Part shown: positions 16,474 through 24,672 of the stretch, in pieces
Layout of the letters: every line of letters begins with the position of its first letter
Position numbering within the stretch: the first letter of the stretch is position 1
Source: Chloroflexota bacterium
GTDB taxonomy: Bacteria > Chloroflexota > Dormibacteria > Dormibacterales > Dormibacteraceae
Length of the DNA: 64,000 nucleotides
NCBI GenBank assembly: GCA_005883575.1
Contig: VBFH01000026.1
Coordinates: 56,193-120,192, forward strand
Reading direction: 5' to 3'
Notes under the pieces: model-generated
The model's input: only the letters and a program-made list of their open reading frames with translations
Database searches by the model: none
What the model was told of the DNA's origin: nothing
Program-made: the position numbers and the translations under genes

Positions 16474-17847
16474 TCATTGCACATAGAGCTTTTCCCGGAT
16501 CGACTGCACCTCGTAGCGCAAGCGCTCGTCTTCTTTGAGCTCATTGGCAATCTTTTCGATCGAATGCAGCGCGGTCGTATGGTCGCGGCCGCCAAACGCT
16601 TTCCCGATCGCCGGCAGTGACGAGGGCGTTTCCTCGCGGACCAGGTACATGGCGACCTGGCGTGGAAAAACGATGTGCTTGTCTCTCCTCTTGCCCTTCA
16701 TGTCGTCGAGAGTGACGTTGTAGTAGTCCGCGACCAGAACCTGGATCCGCTCGACGTTGATGGGCTTGCGCGTGCCGGCCGGGATGATGTCGGACAGCAG
16801 TCGCGCGGCCTCCTCCTCGTCCAAATGTCTTTGATGCACCGCGGCGAAAGCTTGCACCCTGGTCAACGCGCCTTCGAGCTCGCGGATGTTGCGCTGCACC
16901 TTGTGAGCGATGAAGCTCAAAACCTCTTCGGGGATCAGGCTTCCGCCCTCGCCGAGCTTGGAGTGGAGGATGGCGAGCCGGGTCTCGAAGTCGGGGGGCT
17001 GGATGTCGGCGATCAGGCCCCACTCGAAACGCGACCGCAGCCTGTCCTCGAGCGTCGGGATCTCCTTGGGGGGACGATCCGACGAGATGACGATCTGCTT
17101 GTTGATCTCGTGCAGGGCGTTGAAGGTGTGAAAGAACTCCTCTTTGGTGCGGTCCTTGCCGGCGAGGAACTGCACGTCGTCGATCAGGAGCACGTCGACG
17201 GTGCGGTACTTGTGCCGGAACTCTCCCATGCGGGCGGTGGCGATCGAACTGATCACTTCGTTGGTGAACTGCTCCGACGTGAGGTAGACGACGCGCTTGC
17301 GCGGAAAGCGGTCGTGGACCTCGTGGCCGATCGCGTGCATCAAATGGGTCTTGCCGAGTCCCACGCCCCCATACAGGAAAAGCGGGTTGTAGCTGTCACC
17401 GGGAGCTTCGGCCACCGCCTTGGCCGCCGCATGCGCGAACTGCGAGTTGTGACCGACGACGAACGACGAGAACCGAAAACGCGCGTTGAGCTCGGAGGGC
17501 AAGACAGCCGCCCCGACTACAGGCTCGGCCGTGTTCTCGCGCCCGTTTTCCGAAGGGTGATCGTCGTCATCATCGAACAGCGTGTGCGCCGGCCTGTGTC
17601 TGGACGGGGCGATCACGAAATCGATGTCGACCTCAGAACCGGTGACCGCCTGGAGCGTCTCCTGGATCAGCCCCGAGAAGCGATCTTCGAGCCAGTCTTT
17701 CGCAAGTTTGCTCGGCACGCCGATGCGAAAGGTGGCGCCGTCCGCGGAAACGACCGATGTGTTCTTGAGCCACATGTCGTAGGTCCGCTTGGCAAGCTGA
17801 AACCGCAGCTCTTCTTGGACCTGCGACCAGATCTGGTCCTGGTTCAA
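16474..17847 (-). CDS. dnaA: chromosomal replication initiator protein DnaA
   Basis: 457 residues. Domain I at the N terminus ([14 protein letters not shown], then TYDMWLKNT), a variable acidic linker ([11 protein letters not shown]), the AAA+ domain with Walker [20 protein letters not shown] (about 158), Walker [21 protein letters not shown], and domain IV with the DnaA signature [14 protein letters not shown] that binds DnaA boxes. The open frame runs upstream, but TTG 17847 follows an excellent AAAGGAGG on the minus strand and precedes the conserved domain I, so it is chosen. Transcribed away from oriC. Confidence 0.97.
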   Translation of the reverse strand: MNQDQIWSQVQEELRFQLAKRTYDMWLKNTSVVSADGATFRIGVPSKLAKDWLEDRFSGLIQETLQAVTGSEVDIDFVIAPSRHRPAHTLFDDDDDHPSENGRENTAEPVVGAAVLPSELNARFRFSSFVVGHNSQFAHAAAKAVAEAPGDSYNPLFLYGGVGLGKTHLMHAIGHEVHDRFPRKRVVYLTSEQFTNEVISSIATARMGEFRHKYRTVDVLLIDDVQFLAGKDRTKEEFFHTFNALHEINKQIVISSDRPPKEIPTLEDRLRSRFEWGLIADIQPPDFETRLAILHSKLGEGGSLIPEEVLSFIAHKVQRNIRELEGALTRVQAFAAVHQRHLDEEEAARLLSDIIPAGTRKPINVERIQVLVADYYNVTLDDMKGKRRDKHIVFPRQVAMYLVREETPSSLPAIGKAFGGRDHTTALHSIEKIANELKEDERLRYEVQSIREKLYVQ

Positions 17848-18377
17848 TACACGTCCTCCTTTTGCCCCACGGTGCCGGTCCGCGCGCTGTGGATTGGCGA
17901 TGTCGAGCCTGTGGAGCGCAGCCATGCCCGGCCGGCAAATCCTGTGGACAAATTGGGGTCAACCAATCCACCTCCGGTGTCCACGACGGTGCCCAGGCAG
18001 CGACCTCGTGATCGCGCTGCCGGCGACCGCGGATTCAACCGAAGCTCTTCGAGCATGAGCTCCGCCTCCTTGGTGCCTGTGGAAAAGAGCGGACAGGATT
18101 TCCACAGGCTGGCGGCGCCGACCTGTCCGAAATCCCCTATCCGGTCAATCCCGAAATATGGAAGCGGTGATGTACGACTAAATGTTGCTTACTTGTGGGA
18201 ATTCTTGAACCGAGTGCTGCGTTTCGTACTGGAGCTTCCTGCGATGCTCTGCCGCGATTGCTTCCGGGCGGGGACTATAACACTGGCTTGTGGATACCGC
18301 AAGGTATGCCGGGCACGTGATGAAGTGATAGGTCGGGTATCAAAAGACGCTTTCCGAGCCTCCGGTACACTGGCGCG
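17848..18377. other. oriC: chromosomal replication origin (oriC) between dnaA and rpmH
   Basis: 530 bp without a gene between divergent dnaA and rpmH, the classical oriC position. DnaA-box-like 9-mers resembling TGTGGATAA occur at 17888-17896 (TGTGGATTG), 17910-17918 (TGTGGAGCG), 17943-17951 (TGTGGACAA), 18078-18086 (TGTGGAAAA), 18098-18106 (reverse strand TGTGGAAAT), 18194-18202 (TGTGGGAAT) and 18289-18297 (TGTGGATAC). None is a perfect consensus. The stretch about 18145-18250 is locally AT-richer and could be the unwinding element. The dnaA Shine-Dalgarno and the rpmH promoter lie at its ends. The call rests on synteny plus box density. Confidence 0.8.
18366..18371 (+). promoter_or_regulatory. 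-10-like box of rpmH
   Basis: TACACT ends 6 nt before the ATC codon that must serve as the rpmH start region, so the transcript would begin at about that codon. Confidence 0.4.
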
Positions 18378-18509
18378 ATCAAACGGACCTATCAACCCAA
18401 GAAACGTTACCGCCGGCGCGTCCACGGTTTCCTGCGCCGGATGAGCACCCGAGGCGGTGCTCGAGTGCTGCGCAACCGGCGCCGCAAGGGCCGCTCGCGG
18501 CTGGCCTAA
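18378..18509 (+). CDS. rpmH: 50S ribosomal protein L34, apparent ATC start
   Basis: 43 residues, unmistakable L34: (M/I)[18 protein letters not shown] then [19 protein letters not shown]. The conserved initiator position is encoded by ATC (18378-18380), not ATG. Going upstream in frame there is no ATG, GTG or TTG before a TGA at 18321-18323, so some non-canonical codon must initiate. A TACACT -10-like box ends 6 nt upstream, suggesting a leaderless message. Either initiation is truly at AUC or the assembly has a G-to-C error here. It is too short and start-less to be called by standard gene finders. Confidence 0.9.
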   Translation: MKRTYQPKKRYRRRVHGFLRRMSTRGGARVLRNRRRKGRSRLA

Positions 18510-18885
18510 CGCCGGGCAAACTTCAATCAAGCGTCGCCTGCGCCTTCGCCGGCGCTCGGACTTCCAGCAGACGATCAGTGGGAAGCGGTTCCACAGCGGT
18601 CGCGCCCTGGTCGGATTCGCCGTCCCCAGCTCGGCGCCGGAGGGCCGGATCGGGGTGACCGTCAGCCGCGGGATCAAGACCTCGGTCGAGCGCAACCGCG
18701 CCCGCCGGCGGCTGCGCGAGGTCGCCCGAAGCGGACTGCTCGGACCTGATTCGCCCCTGCGCCAGGTGGGAATACGATATGACGTGGTCCTGATCGCCCG
18801 CCCGGCGGCGCTCGAGGTGTCGTTCGCCGACCTTAGGGCGGAGGCTTCGCTGGCTGCGCTCAGGCTCGCCAACTTGACGCCATGA
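18457..18885 (+). CDS. rnpA: ribonuclease P protein component
   Basis: Protein subunit of RNase P, which trims the 5' ends of pre-tRNA. The core runs from [20 protein letters not shown] through the signature [24 protein letters not shown] (read in two pieces) to [10 protein letters not shown]. The only canonical in-frame start, GTG 18457, lies inside rpmH in another frame and adds 23 residues before the conserved start; that extension is Cys/Ala/Gly-rich and not family-like. The position where homologues have Met-Lys is ATC-AAG at 18526, giving 119-120 residues, the usual length. Either start is possible. The 3' end overlaps yidD by 4 bp (ATGA). Confidence 0.9.
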   Translation: MLECCATGAARAARGWPNAGQTSIKRRLRLRRRSDFQQTISGKRFHSGRALVGFAVPSSAPEGRIGVTVSRGIKTSVERNRARRRLREVARSGLLGPDSPLRQVGIRYDVVLIARPAALEVSFADLRAEASLAALRLANLTP

Positions 18886-19091
18886 CGAAGCTATTTCTCT
18901 TGTTGATCCGCGGTTATCAGCTGACGCTCGCCCGGATTATGCCGCCGGCGTGCCGTTATTACCCGTCCTGCTCCCACTACACCTACGAGGCGATCGAACG
19001 CTACGGCTGGTTGAAGGGTGGTTGGATGGGGGCGGCTCGCATCGCGCGTTGCCATCCGTTCGCCGCGGGCGGCTATGACCCGGTGCCTTGA
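18882..19091 (+). CDS. yidD: membrane protein insertion efficiency factor YidD
   Basis: 69-residue amphipathic protein found between rnpA and yidC in most bacteria. Family signatures: [21 protein letters not shown], then [18 protein letters not shown] and the C-terminal [15 protein letters not shown]. Three conserved Cys are present. The ATG overlaps the rnpA stop. Acts at the cytoplasmic face of the membrane with YidC. Confidence 0.94.
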   Translation: MTKLFLLLIRGYQLTLARIMPPACRYYPSCSHYTYEAIERYGWLKGGWMGAARIARCHPFAAGGYDPVP

Positions 19092-20067
19092 GGAGACGAA
19101 GACAATCTTCCTAGCCAGCTCGCCATTTGACATCTTCAAGCCGATACACGGCTTCTGGTGGGCGATCTTCGGCGAAAGCCTGCAATGGCTGCTCAACTAC
19201 ATCTACGTCCATGTCCAGGTGGTGCCGATCATCGAGGCCATCGGCGCCTACGGCGTGGCGATCATCGTGGTCACGATCATCATCCGGCTCCTGCTGGCTC
19301 CGCTGCTCCAGTTCCAGCTCGTCACCTCACGCCGCGCGATGGTCGAGCAGCGGAAGCTCGCGCCCCAGGTGGCGGAGCTTCGCAAGAAGTTCAAGAAGGA
19401 CCCGCAGCGGTTGAACGCCGAGACGATGAAGCTTTACCAGGAGCACGGCATCAATCCGCTTGGGCAGTTCGTCGGCTGCCTCCCGATGGTCATCCAGATG
19501 CCAGTCCTGATTGCGCTCTACTACGTGTTCACCAACTTCGCCCACGGGGCTCACGTCGCGGCGCATTTCCTGTTCGTGCCGAACCTGAACCAGAACCCCG
19601 GTCTCCATCCGCTGTTCAGCGGCGTCCCGATTCCATCGGATCCCGTCTATCTCGTCTTCCCGCTTCTCGCCGCGCTGACGACATACGTGCAGTCGAAGAT
19701 GATGCAGATGCCGCCCCAGCCGAACCCCACAGAGCAGGAGCAGCAGACCCAGCAGATGCAGCGGACCATGGTCCTGATCTCGCCGCTGATGATCGGCTTC
19801 TTCGCCCTCAACGTCCCGGCGGGCCTGGGACTGTACTGGTTCGTCGGGAACTGCGTCAGTATCATTCAGCAGAGCTTCGTCGTCGGGTGGGGAAACGTAC
19901 TGCCGAAGCGGATGCAAGCAGTCGCCGGAGGAGCCATGGCGCCGCCCGTGAACAAGGCCTCGGCCAACGGCCAAAAGACGGCGCCGCCGGGCCTCGCGAA
20001 CAAATCGAAAAAGGCCAAGAACCGGGCCCCCAAACCAGGCCTCAAGAATCCGGGTAAGGAGACTTAA
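19075..20067 (+). CDS. yidC: YidC/Oxa1-family membrane protein insertase
   Basis: Inserts proteins into the cytoplasmic membrane alone or with Sec. Core of the Gram-positive-like (SpoIIIJ) type without the large periplasmic domain: [38 protein letters not shown] with the conserved hydrophilic-groove Arg, cytoplasmic hairpin [38 protein letters not shown], then later helices and a basic C-terminal tail ([14 protein letters not shown]). ATG 19075 is canonical but overlaps yidD by 17 bp; ATC 19105 lies 9 nt after an AGGAG and gives a more family-like N terminus. About 320-330 residues. Confidence 0.94.
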   Translation: MTRCLEETKTIFLASSPFDIFKPIHGFWWAIFGESLQWLLNYIYVHVQVVPIIEAIGAYGVAIIVVTIIIRLLLAPLLQFQLVTSRRAMVEQRKLAPQVAELRKKFKKDPQRLNAETMKLYQEHGINPLGQFVGCLPMVIQMPVLIALYYVFTNFAHGAHVAAHFLFVPNLNQNPGLHPLFSGVPIPSDPVYLVFPLLAALTTYVQSKMMQMPPQPNPTEQEQQTQQMQRTMVLISPLMIGFFALNVPAGLGLYWFVGNCVSIIQQSFVVGWGNVLPKRMQAVAGGAMAPPVNKASANGQKTAPPGLANKSKKAKNRAPKPGLKNPGKET

Positions 20068-20072
20068 CGCAC

Positions 20073-20720
20073 GTGAAATCGTCTGTAGGCCGAGGCCGCA
20101 CCCTCGATGAAGCGGTCGACGCAGCGTTGATCGAGCTCCAGGAAAGCCGCCGCAACGTCGACGTCAAGATCCTCAGCGAGACCGCCGAGGAGACCGTCGT
20201 CGAGGTCACCGTGATCGATCAGAGCGCGCCGTCGATGGGCATGACGCCCGCGCCCGCAAACGGCAAAGCGGAGACCGCGCGCGGTCTGGTCGAGGGCCTG
20301 CTCAAGCACATGGGAGTACGCGCCCTGGTCACCGTCCGAACCGGCGCCGACCCGATCACCCTCGACATCTCGGGCCGCGACCTGGGCGCGCTGATCGGCT
20401 GGCGTGGAGAGACCCTTCGCGCGTTGCAGGCGGTGACGAACGTGATGGTCGGCAAGCACCTTGCCGAAGGGGAGCGCGTGATCGTTGACGTCGAGCGCTA
20501 CCGGCAGCGGCGCGAGCACACGGTGCGCGAGATCGCGATGCGCGCCGCGCGTCAGGTCAAGATGACCGGTGACGCGATCACGCTCGACGCGATGCAGCCG
20601 TTCGAGCGGCGCGCCATCCACCTTGCCCTCGAAGGTGACCCGGACGTGACGAGCTCGAGCATCGGCGAAGAGCCGGAGCGGCGCGTGGTCGTCGGGCCGC
20701 GCAAGCAACCGGAACAGTAA
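20073..20720 (+). CDS. khpB: RNA-binding protein KhpB (Jag/EloR)
   Basis: 215 residues: Jag_N domain (SSVGRGRTLDEAVDAALIEL; VEVTVID), a linker, a KH domain with the GXXG loop in DLGALIGWRGETLRALQAV, and an R3H domain with FERRAIHLALEGD (the Arg-x3-His). Such proteins bind small RNAs and affect cell division and wall synthesis in Gram-positives. Placed directly after yidC as usual. GTG start with AAGGAG upstream. A short C-terminal basic tail follows the R3H domain. Confidence 0.92.
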   Translation: MKSSVGRGRTLDEAVDAALIELQESRRNVDVKILSETAEETVVEVTVIDQSAPSMGMTPAPANGKAETARGLVEGLLKHMGVRALVTVRTGADPITLDISGRDLGALIGWRGETLRALQAVTNVMVGKHLAEGERVIVDVERYRQRREHTVREIAMRAARQVKMTGDAITLDAMQPFERRAIHLALEGDPDVTSSSIGEEPERRVVVGPRKQPEQ

Positions 20721-20740
20721 CGGCGACCGACGGAGGATCC

Positions 20741-21013
20741 ATGGCCGGCCGGGCCGCCGCGGAGGGGATCCGGAAGGCGATCGCGCTGGTCAACTCGGTC
20801 GCTGACGAGGCAGGCGACGAAGAGATCACCCCGACCGAGATTGCCGAGGCGATCCGCGACTGCCTCGAGCTCAGTGAGGTCGACGAGGTGCCCAACGTCC
20901 GCCGCTACCTGGGCGAGGCGCTGGACGCCGTTTCGGACGGGATGCCGGCGGATTTCGTCGCCATGACCTTGTATGCCGCGCTGGGCGCATTGCGCGAGGG
21001 CACCCCTCACTAG
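20741..21013 (+). CDS. small acidic helical protein of unknown function
   Basis: 90 residues, no signal peptide or membrane helix. The composition is helical and acidic (ADEAGDEEITPTEIAEAIRD; LELSEVDEVPNVRRYLGEAL). A GGAGG lies 5 nt before the ATG, 17 bp after khpB, so it is probably the last gene of the rpmH-khpB operon. I do not recognise a family. Confidence 0.7.
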   Translation: MAGRAAAEGIRKAIALVNSVADEAGDEEITPTEIAEAIRDCLELSEVDEVPNVRRYLGEALDAVSDGMPADFVAMTLYAALGALREGTPH

Positions 21014-21019
21014 GGCACC

Positions 21020-21025
21020 TATACT
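21020..21025 (+). promoter_or_regulatory. -10 box of the M16 peptidase gene
   Basis: TATACT ends 10 nt before the ATG at 21036, implying a leaderless or very short-leader message. Confidence 0.5.
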
Positions 21026-21035
21026 TTCCGATCCC

Positions 21036-22307
21036 ATGGCCGCGCCCCATCGCGTGCAAGCGTTGCCGGGAGGGGCGCGTCTGGTGGTCGAGTCGATGCC
21101 GGAGCGCCACTCCACGAGCGTCGTCTTGATGTTCGCCGGCGGCTCGCGCCTTGAAGATGACCGACTCGGCGGTGTATCGCATTTCATCGAGCATCTCTAC
21201 TTCAAGGGCACACGACGCAGGCCGTCGTCGAAGGAGATCGCGGATGCCATCGAGGGCGTGGGAGGATTCATCAACGCCTCGACCGACAAGGAGCTCACGG
21301 CGTACTGGGCGCGCGTTCCATCGGAGCACATGAACCTGGGCGTTGACGTGCTGTTCGACATCGTCGCCAACTCCAGGCTCGATCCGGTGGACGTCGAGAA
21401 GGAGCGGATGGTCATCCTCGACGAGCTGCGCATGTATCAGGACCAGCCGCAGGAGATGGTCCAAAACCTTTTCGAAGAGCTGATCTGGCCCGGCCACCCC
21501 CTCGGTCGGGACATCGCCGGCACCGAGGAATCGGTGTCACGCCTGAGCCGGGACGACATCCTCGAGTACGCCGATGCGCACTACCGCCTCCCCAACCTCG
21601 TCGTGGGCGCGGCCGGCTCGCTCGACGTGGAACAGACGGTCGAGGGGGTGGCGAAGAGTCTTTCCCTGCGAGCGGACATGGACGGAGCGGTCAGCCCGTC
21701 GGCGCCGGCGCCGCTCACCGGGCCTCGCGTCCTGGTCCGCCGGCGCGAGACCGAGCAGGCCCACATCTGCCTTGGCGCTCGTGCGTTGAGCTACATGCAT
21801 CCGGACCGATACGCCCTCGACCTTCTGAACACCGTGCTGGGCGAAGGCATGAGCTCGCGGTTGTTTCTCAACATCCGCGAGCGCCTCAGCCTTGCGTACG
21901 ACGTGCACAGCTTCACGCAGAAGCACCGCGACACCGGTTACCTCGGCGTGTACATCGGTGTCGATCCCAAAAAAGCCGTCGACGCCGTCAACGCGGTGCT
22001 CGTGGAGCTGCGCGGCCTGGGCGAGACCGAAGTCTCCGCCGACGAGCTGGCGCGAGCCAAGGAGTTCACCAAGGGACGCTTGCGGCTCGAGCTCGAGACG
22101 ACCAACGGCGTCGCGTTCTGGCTCACCTACCAGGAGCTGCTGCTCGGCGAAATCAAGACGATCGAGGAGGAGCTCACACTGGTCGACGCCGTGACCGCGT
22201 CCGACCTGAAGCGTGTCGCCGATCAGGTGTTGAGCGGGCCGCTCCAGATGTCGGTCATCGGGCCGTTTGCCCGCGACAGCGGGTTCCGGCTCGCGATCGG
22301 GGCCTGA
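21036..22307 (+). CDS. M16-family zinc metallopeptidase (processing-peptidase-like)
   Basis: 423 residues. The inverted zinc motif HXXEH is present as GGVSHFIEHLYFKGT (about 46-60), with the distal Glu ligand in ERMVILDELRMY. Typical M16 stretches follow: NLVVGAAGSLD, a C-terminal lobe with LGARALSYMHPDRYALDLLN, LGEGMSSRLFLNIRERLSLAYDV (read in two pieces). It is the single-lobe-pair length of MPP-beta/YmxG-like enzymes. The open frame runs upstream, but ATG 21036 follows TATACT. Probably cytoplasmic; substrate unknown. Confidence 0.92.
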   Translation: MAAPHRVQALPGGARLVVESMPERHSTSVVLMFAGGSRLEDDRLGGVSHFIEHLYFKGTRRRPSSKEIADAIEGVGGFINASTDKELTAYWARVPSEHMNLGVDVLFDIVANSRLDPVDVEKERMVILDELRMYQDQPQEMVQNLFEELIWPGHPLGRDIAGTEESVSRLSRDDILEYADAHYRLPNLVVGAAGSLDVEQTVEGVAKSLSLRADMDGAVSPSAPAPLTGPRVLVRRRETEQAHICLGARALSYMHPDRYALDLLNTVLGEGMSSRLFLNIRERLSLAYDVHSFTQKHRDTGYLGVYIGVDPKKAVDAVNAVLVELRGLGETEVSADELARAKEFTKGRLRLELETTNGVAFWLTYQELLLGEIKTIEEELTLVDAVTASDLKRVADQVLSGPLQMSVIGPFARDSGFRLAIGA

Positions 22308-22316
22308 GTTCCGGCG

Positions 22317-22949
22317 TCAGGCGGCGGTTTGCTTCTCCCCCGGCAGAAACGCCGCGAGCGTCGGCAGGTCGGCGTAGATGTTGCCGAAGTGCCTGAGCGG
22401 CCAGATCCGAAACCACGCCTTGCCGTCGATCCGGTCGCGGCTGATCGGACCAAAGAATCGAGAGTCCTGCGAACGATTGCGGTTGTCTCCCATGACGAAA
22501 TATTCATCCGGACCCATCACCCTTCCGCTGGAATTGCCGTCAGGCCAGCTGTTGTCATTCGTCCAGGCCTCGGGAAGGTAGGGCTCGTCGAGCACGTGTC
22601 CGTTGATGTAGACGATCCCGCCGTTGATCAGGACGCGCTCACCAGGCAACCCGATGATCCTTTTGATGAAGTCGGTCGAGTTGTTGGTGGGCGGCCGCAG
22701 GATGACGATGTCTCCGCGCTGCGGTGCGTGCAGCCGGTAGTCGATCTTGTTCGCGATCAAGTAGTCGTTGTCGTCCAGCGTCGCGAACATCGACAGACCT
22801 TCGACGTGCACCGCCTGGACGGCGAAGCTGATCCCGAAGTAGAGGATCACCGCGAGGACGACGACCTCGGCGACCTCTCGCAGCAGCGAAGAGGCCGCGG
22901 AACGTTCCTGTGGGGCGGCGCCAGCCGCTTGCTCGTGTTGGGCCGCCAT
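22317..22949 (-). CDS. lepB: signal peptidase I
   Basis: Removes signal peptides from exported proteins at the outer face of the cytoplasmic membrane. 210 residues: one N-terminal membrane helix (EVAEVVVLAVILYFGISFAV), the catalytic Ser region VHVEGLSMFATLDDND, box C/D with the catalytic Lys in DFIKRIIGLPGERV, and box E YFVMGDNRNRSQDSRFFGPI. It lies 5 nt after parB on the same strand and is probably in the parAB operon. Convergent with the M16 peptidase at a 9-bp gap. Confidence 0.96.
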   Translation of the reverse strand: MAAQHEQAAGAAPQERSAASSLLREVAEVVVLAVILYFGISFAVQAVHVEGLSMFATLDDNDYLIANKIDYRLHAPQRGDIVILRPPTNNSTDFIKRIIGLPGERVLINGGIVYINGHVLDEPYLPEAWTNDNSWPDGNSSGRVMGPDEYFVMGDNRNRSQDSRFFGPISRDRIDGKAWFRIWPLRHFGNIYADLPTLAAFLPGEKQTAA

Positions 22950-22954
22950 GCGTG

Positions 22955-23797
22955 TTACGAAACGAGCTTAGCGCAGACTCGTTCGAGCTCTTCGCGGCTG
23001 GAATAGCGAAGCTCGATCCTTCCGCGATTGAGGCTACCGGTCAGCTTGATCGGCAGGCCGAGGGTCGATTCGATGTCGGCGGCGACCGCACGCAGCTCGG
23101 CGGTGGAGTCGGTGTGTCGCCGCCGCCGCGGGCTGTAGGTCCGCACCCAGTTCTCGGTCTGCCGGACGGAGAGATGCTTGGCGATCACCACTTTTAAGGC
23201 GTGCTCTTGCGCCGTCTGTCCCTCGAGCGCGATCAGCGCCCGCGCATGTCCCGCGCTGATGACGCCCGAGGCGACCGCGGATTGAACCGCCGGGCACCCC
23301 GCGAGCAAGCGCAGCGATTGCGTGACCGAGACCCTGTGCTTGCCCAAACGCCGCGCGACCTCTTCGTGGGTCAGACCGAATTCTTCGATCAACCGTCGCA
23401 AACCGCGAGCTTCCTCGACGGAATCGAGGTCGGTTCGCTGGAGGTTTTCGATGAGGCCGAGCACCAGCTGCTCGTCGTTGCCCGCATCTGTACGGACGAT
23501 CGCCGGCACCGCTCGAAGACCCGCCAGCCGCGCGGCGCGCCACCGGCGCTCGCCGGCGATCAGCTCGTATCCGTCCGCCAGACGGCGCACCAGCAGCGGC
23601 TGCAGCACCCCGTGCAGCCGGATCGATTCCGCCAGCTCGCCAAGCGGCTCGGCGTCAAAGCGTGAGCGCACCTGCTGGTGCGAGGGCTTGATCTGATCGA
23701 CTGCGATCATCTGGGGCACGAGCGCCTCGCCCTCGGCCGACATGGGAATCAAGGCGTCGAGTCCGCGACCAAGTCCGCGTGGGCGTGGTTGGCTCAT
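22955..23797 (-). CDS. parB: chromosome-partitioning protein ParB
   Basis: 280 residues. The CTPase/ParB_N domain has VDQIKPSHQQVRSRFDAEPL and YELIAGERRWRAARLAGLRA; the HTH domain has EFGLTHEEVARRLGKHRVSV and ISAGHARALIALEG; a basic C-terminal dimerisation domain includes RIELRYSSREELERV. It binds centromere-like parS sites near oriC. The ATG overlaps the parA stop. One imperfect parS-like site is seen at 27920. Confidence 0.95.
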   Translation of the reverse strand: MSQPRPRGLGRGLDALIPMSAEGEALVPQMIAVDQIKPSHQQVRSRFDAEPLGELAESIRLHGVLQPLLVRRLADGYELIAGERRWRAARLAGLRAVPAIVRTDAGNDEQLVLGLIENLQRTDLDSVEEARGLRRLIEEFGLTHEEVARRLGKHRVSVTQSLRLLAGCPAVQSAVASGVISAGHARALIALEGQTAQEHALKVVIAKHLSVRQTENWVRTYSPRRRRHTDSTAELRAVAADIESTLGLPIKLTGSLNRGRIELRYSSREELERVCAKLVS

Positions 23798-24609
23798 CGT
23801 TCAAGCAGCTCCTTCGCTAGGGCGCGGTACGCGGTCGCGCCTCGGCATGTGGGGTCGAATTCGAGCACGGATTTGCCGTGGCTGGGTGCCTCGCTGATGC
23901 GCACGTTGCGCGGGATCAGCGTTTCCAGGAGGTGATGAGGGTGGGAGCGCCGGACTGCTTCCAGCACGTCCCACGCCAACGTCGTGCGTGCGTCAAATTG
24001 CGTCATCAAGATGCCGGCGATCGCGAGCCTGGGGTTGAGCCGCGCGCGCACAAGCTGATGCGTGTACATGAGGTGGCGCAATCCCTCGAGCGCGAAGTAC
24101 TCGGACTGCGTCGGGATGAGCATGCTTGTGGCGGCGACGAGGGCGTTCAAGGTGAGGAGGCCCAGCGACGGAGGGCAGTCGATGAGCACGATCTCGACGC
24201 CTGGGGGGCTGCTGGACAGGGCATTGCGCAGGAGGCTTTCCCGGTCCGGCATGGAGGCGAGCTCTACCTCCGCCCCGGCAAGGTCGATGTGCGACGGAAC
24301 CAGGGCGAGGCCGGCGACGCTCGTCGCCTGCGTGACCTCGGCCAGGGTCGCCTCGCCCGTGAGGAGGTGATACACGTTGAGCCTGGCCCGTGCCGGGTCG
24401 AGACCAAACCCGGAGGTCGAGTTGGCCTGGGGATCGAGGTCAACCAGCAGCGCCGGGTGGCCGACCTCGGCCAGCGCGGCGGCGAGATTGATGGCCGTCG
24501 TGGTCTTGCCCACGCCGCCCTTCTGGTTGACCACAGCGATGACCGGCGGAGCAATAGTGGCCAAGATGTTGGGCCTGGTTTCACTGGGCGATCCTATATC
24601 TTGGGTCAT
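23794..24609 (-). CDS. parA: chromosome-partitioning ATPase ParA (Soj)
   Basis: 271-residue deviant-Walker ATPase working with ParB in chromosome segregation. VIAVVNQKGGVGKTTTAINL (deviant Walker A, about 24-43) leads to ALLVDLDPQANSTSGFG, VLIDCPPSLGLLTLNAL (Walker B) and IPTQSEYFALEGLRHLM; the C-terminal part ends in ECxx-like EFDPTCRGATAYRALAKELL. ATG 24609 follows a TAGAAT box by 8 nt. Confidence 0.95.
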   Translation of the reverse strand: MTQDIGSPSETRPNILATIAPPVIAVVNQKGGVGKTTTAINLAAALAEVGHPALLVDLDPQANSTSGFGLDPARARLNVYHLLTGEATLAEVTQATSVAGLALVPSHIDLAGAEVELASMPDRESLLRNALSSSPPGVEIVLIDCPPSLGLLTLNALVAATSMLIPTQSEYFALEGLRHLMYTHQLVRARLNPRLAIAGILMTQFDARTTLAWDVLEAVRRSHPHHLLETLIPRNVRISEAPSHGKSVLEFDPTCRGATAYRALAKELLER

Positions 24610-24617
24610 TGGGTCGA

Positions 24618-24623
24618 ATTCTA
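24618..24623 (-). promoter_or_regulatory. -10 box of the parAB-lepB operon
   Basis: TAGAAT on the minus strand ends 8 nt before the parA ATG; leaderless or near-leaderless start inferred. Confidence 0.5.
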
Positions 24624-24672
24624 TCTCTGTGTTCAGGCGCCGGCCAGCCAGCCTGTCAATTCGTCGGCCTGG

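Noticed and set aside
16675..18444. 589-codon plus-strand open frame opposite dnaA and across oriC
   Set aside because: Shadow of dnaA extending through oriC; no recognisable protein features.
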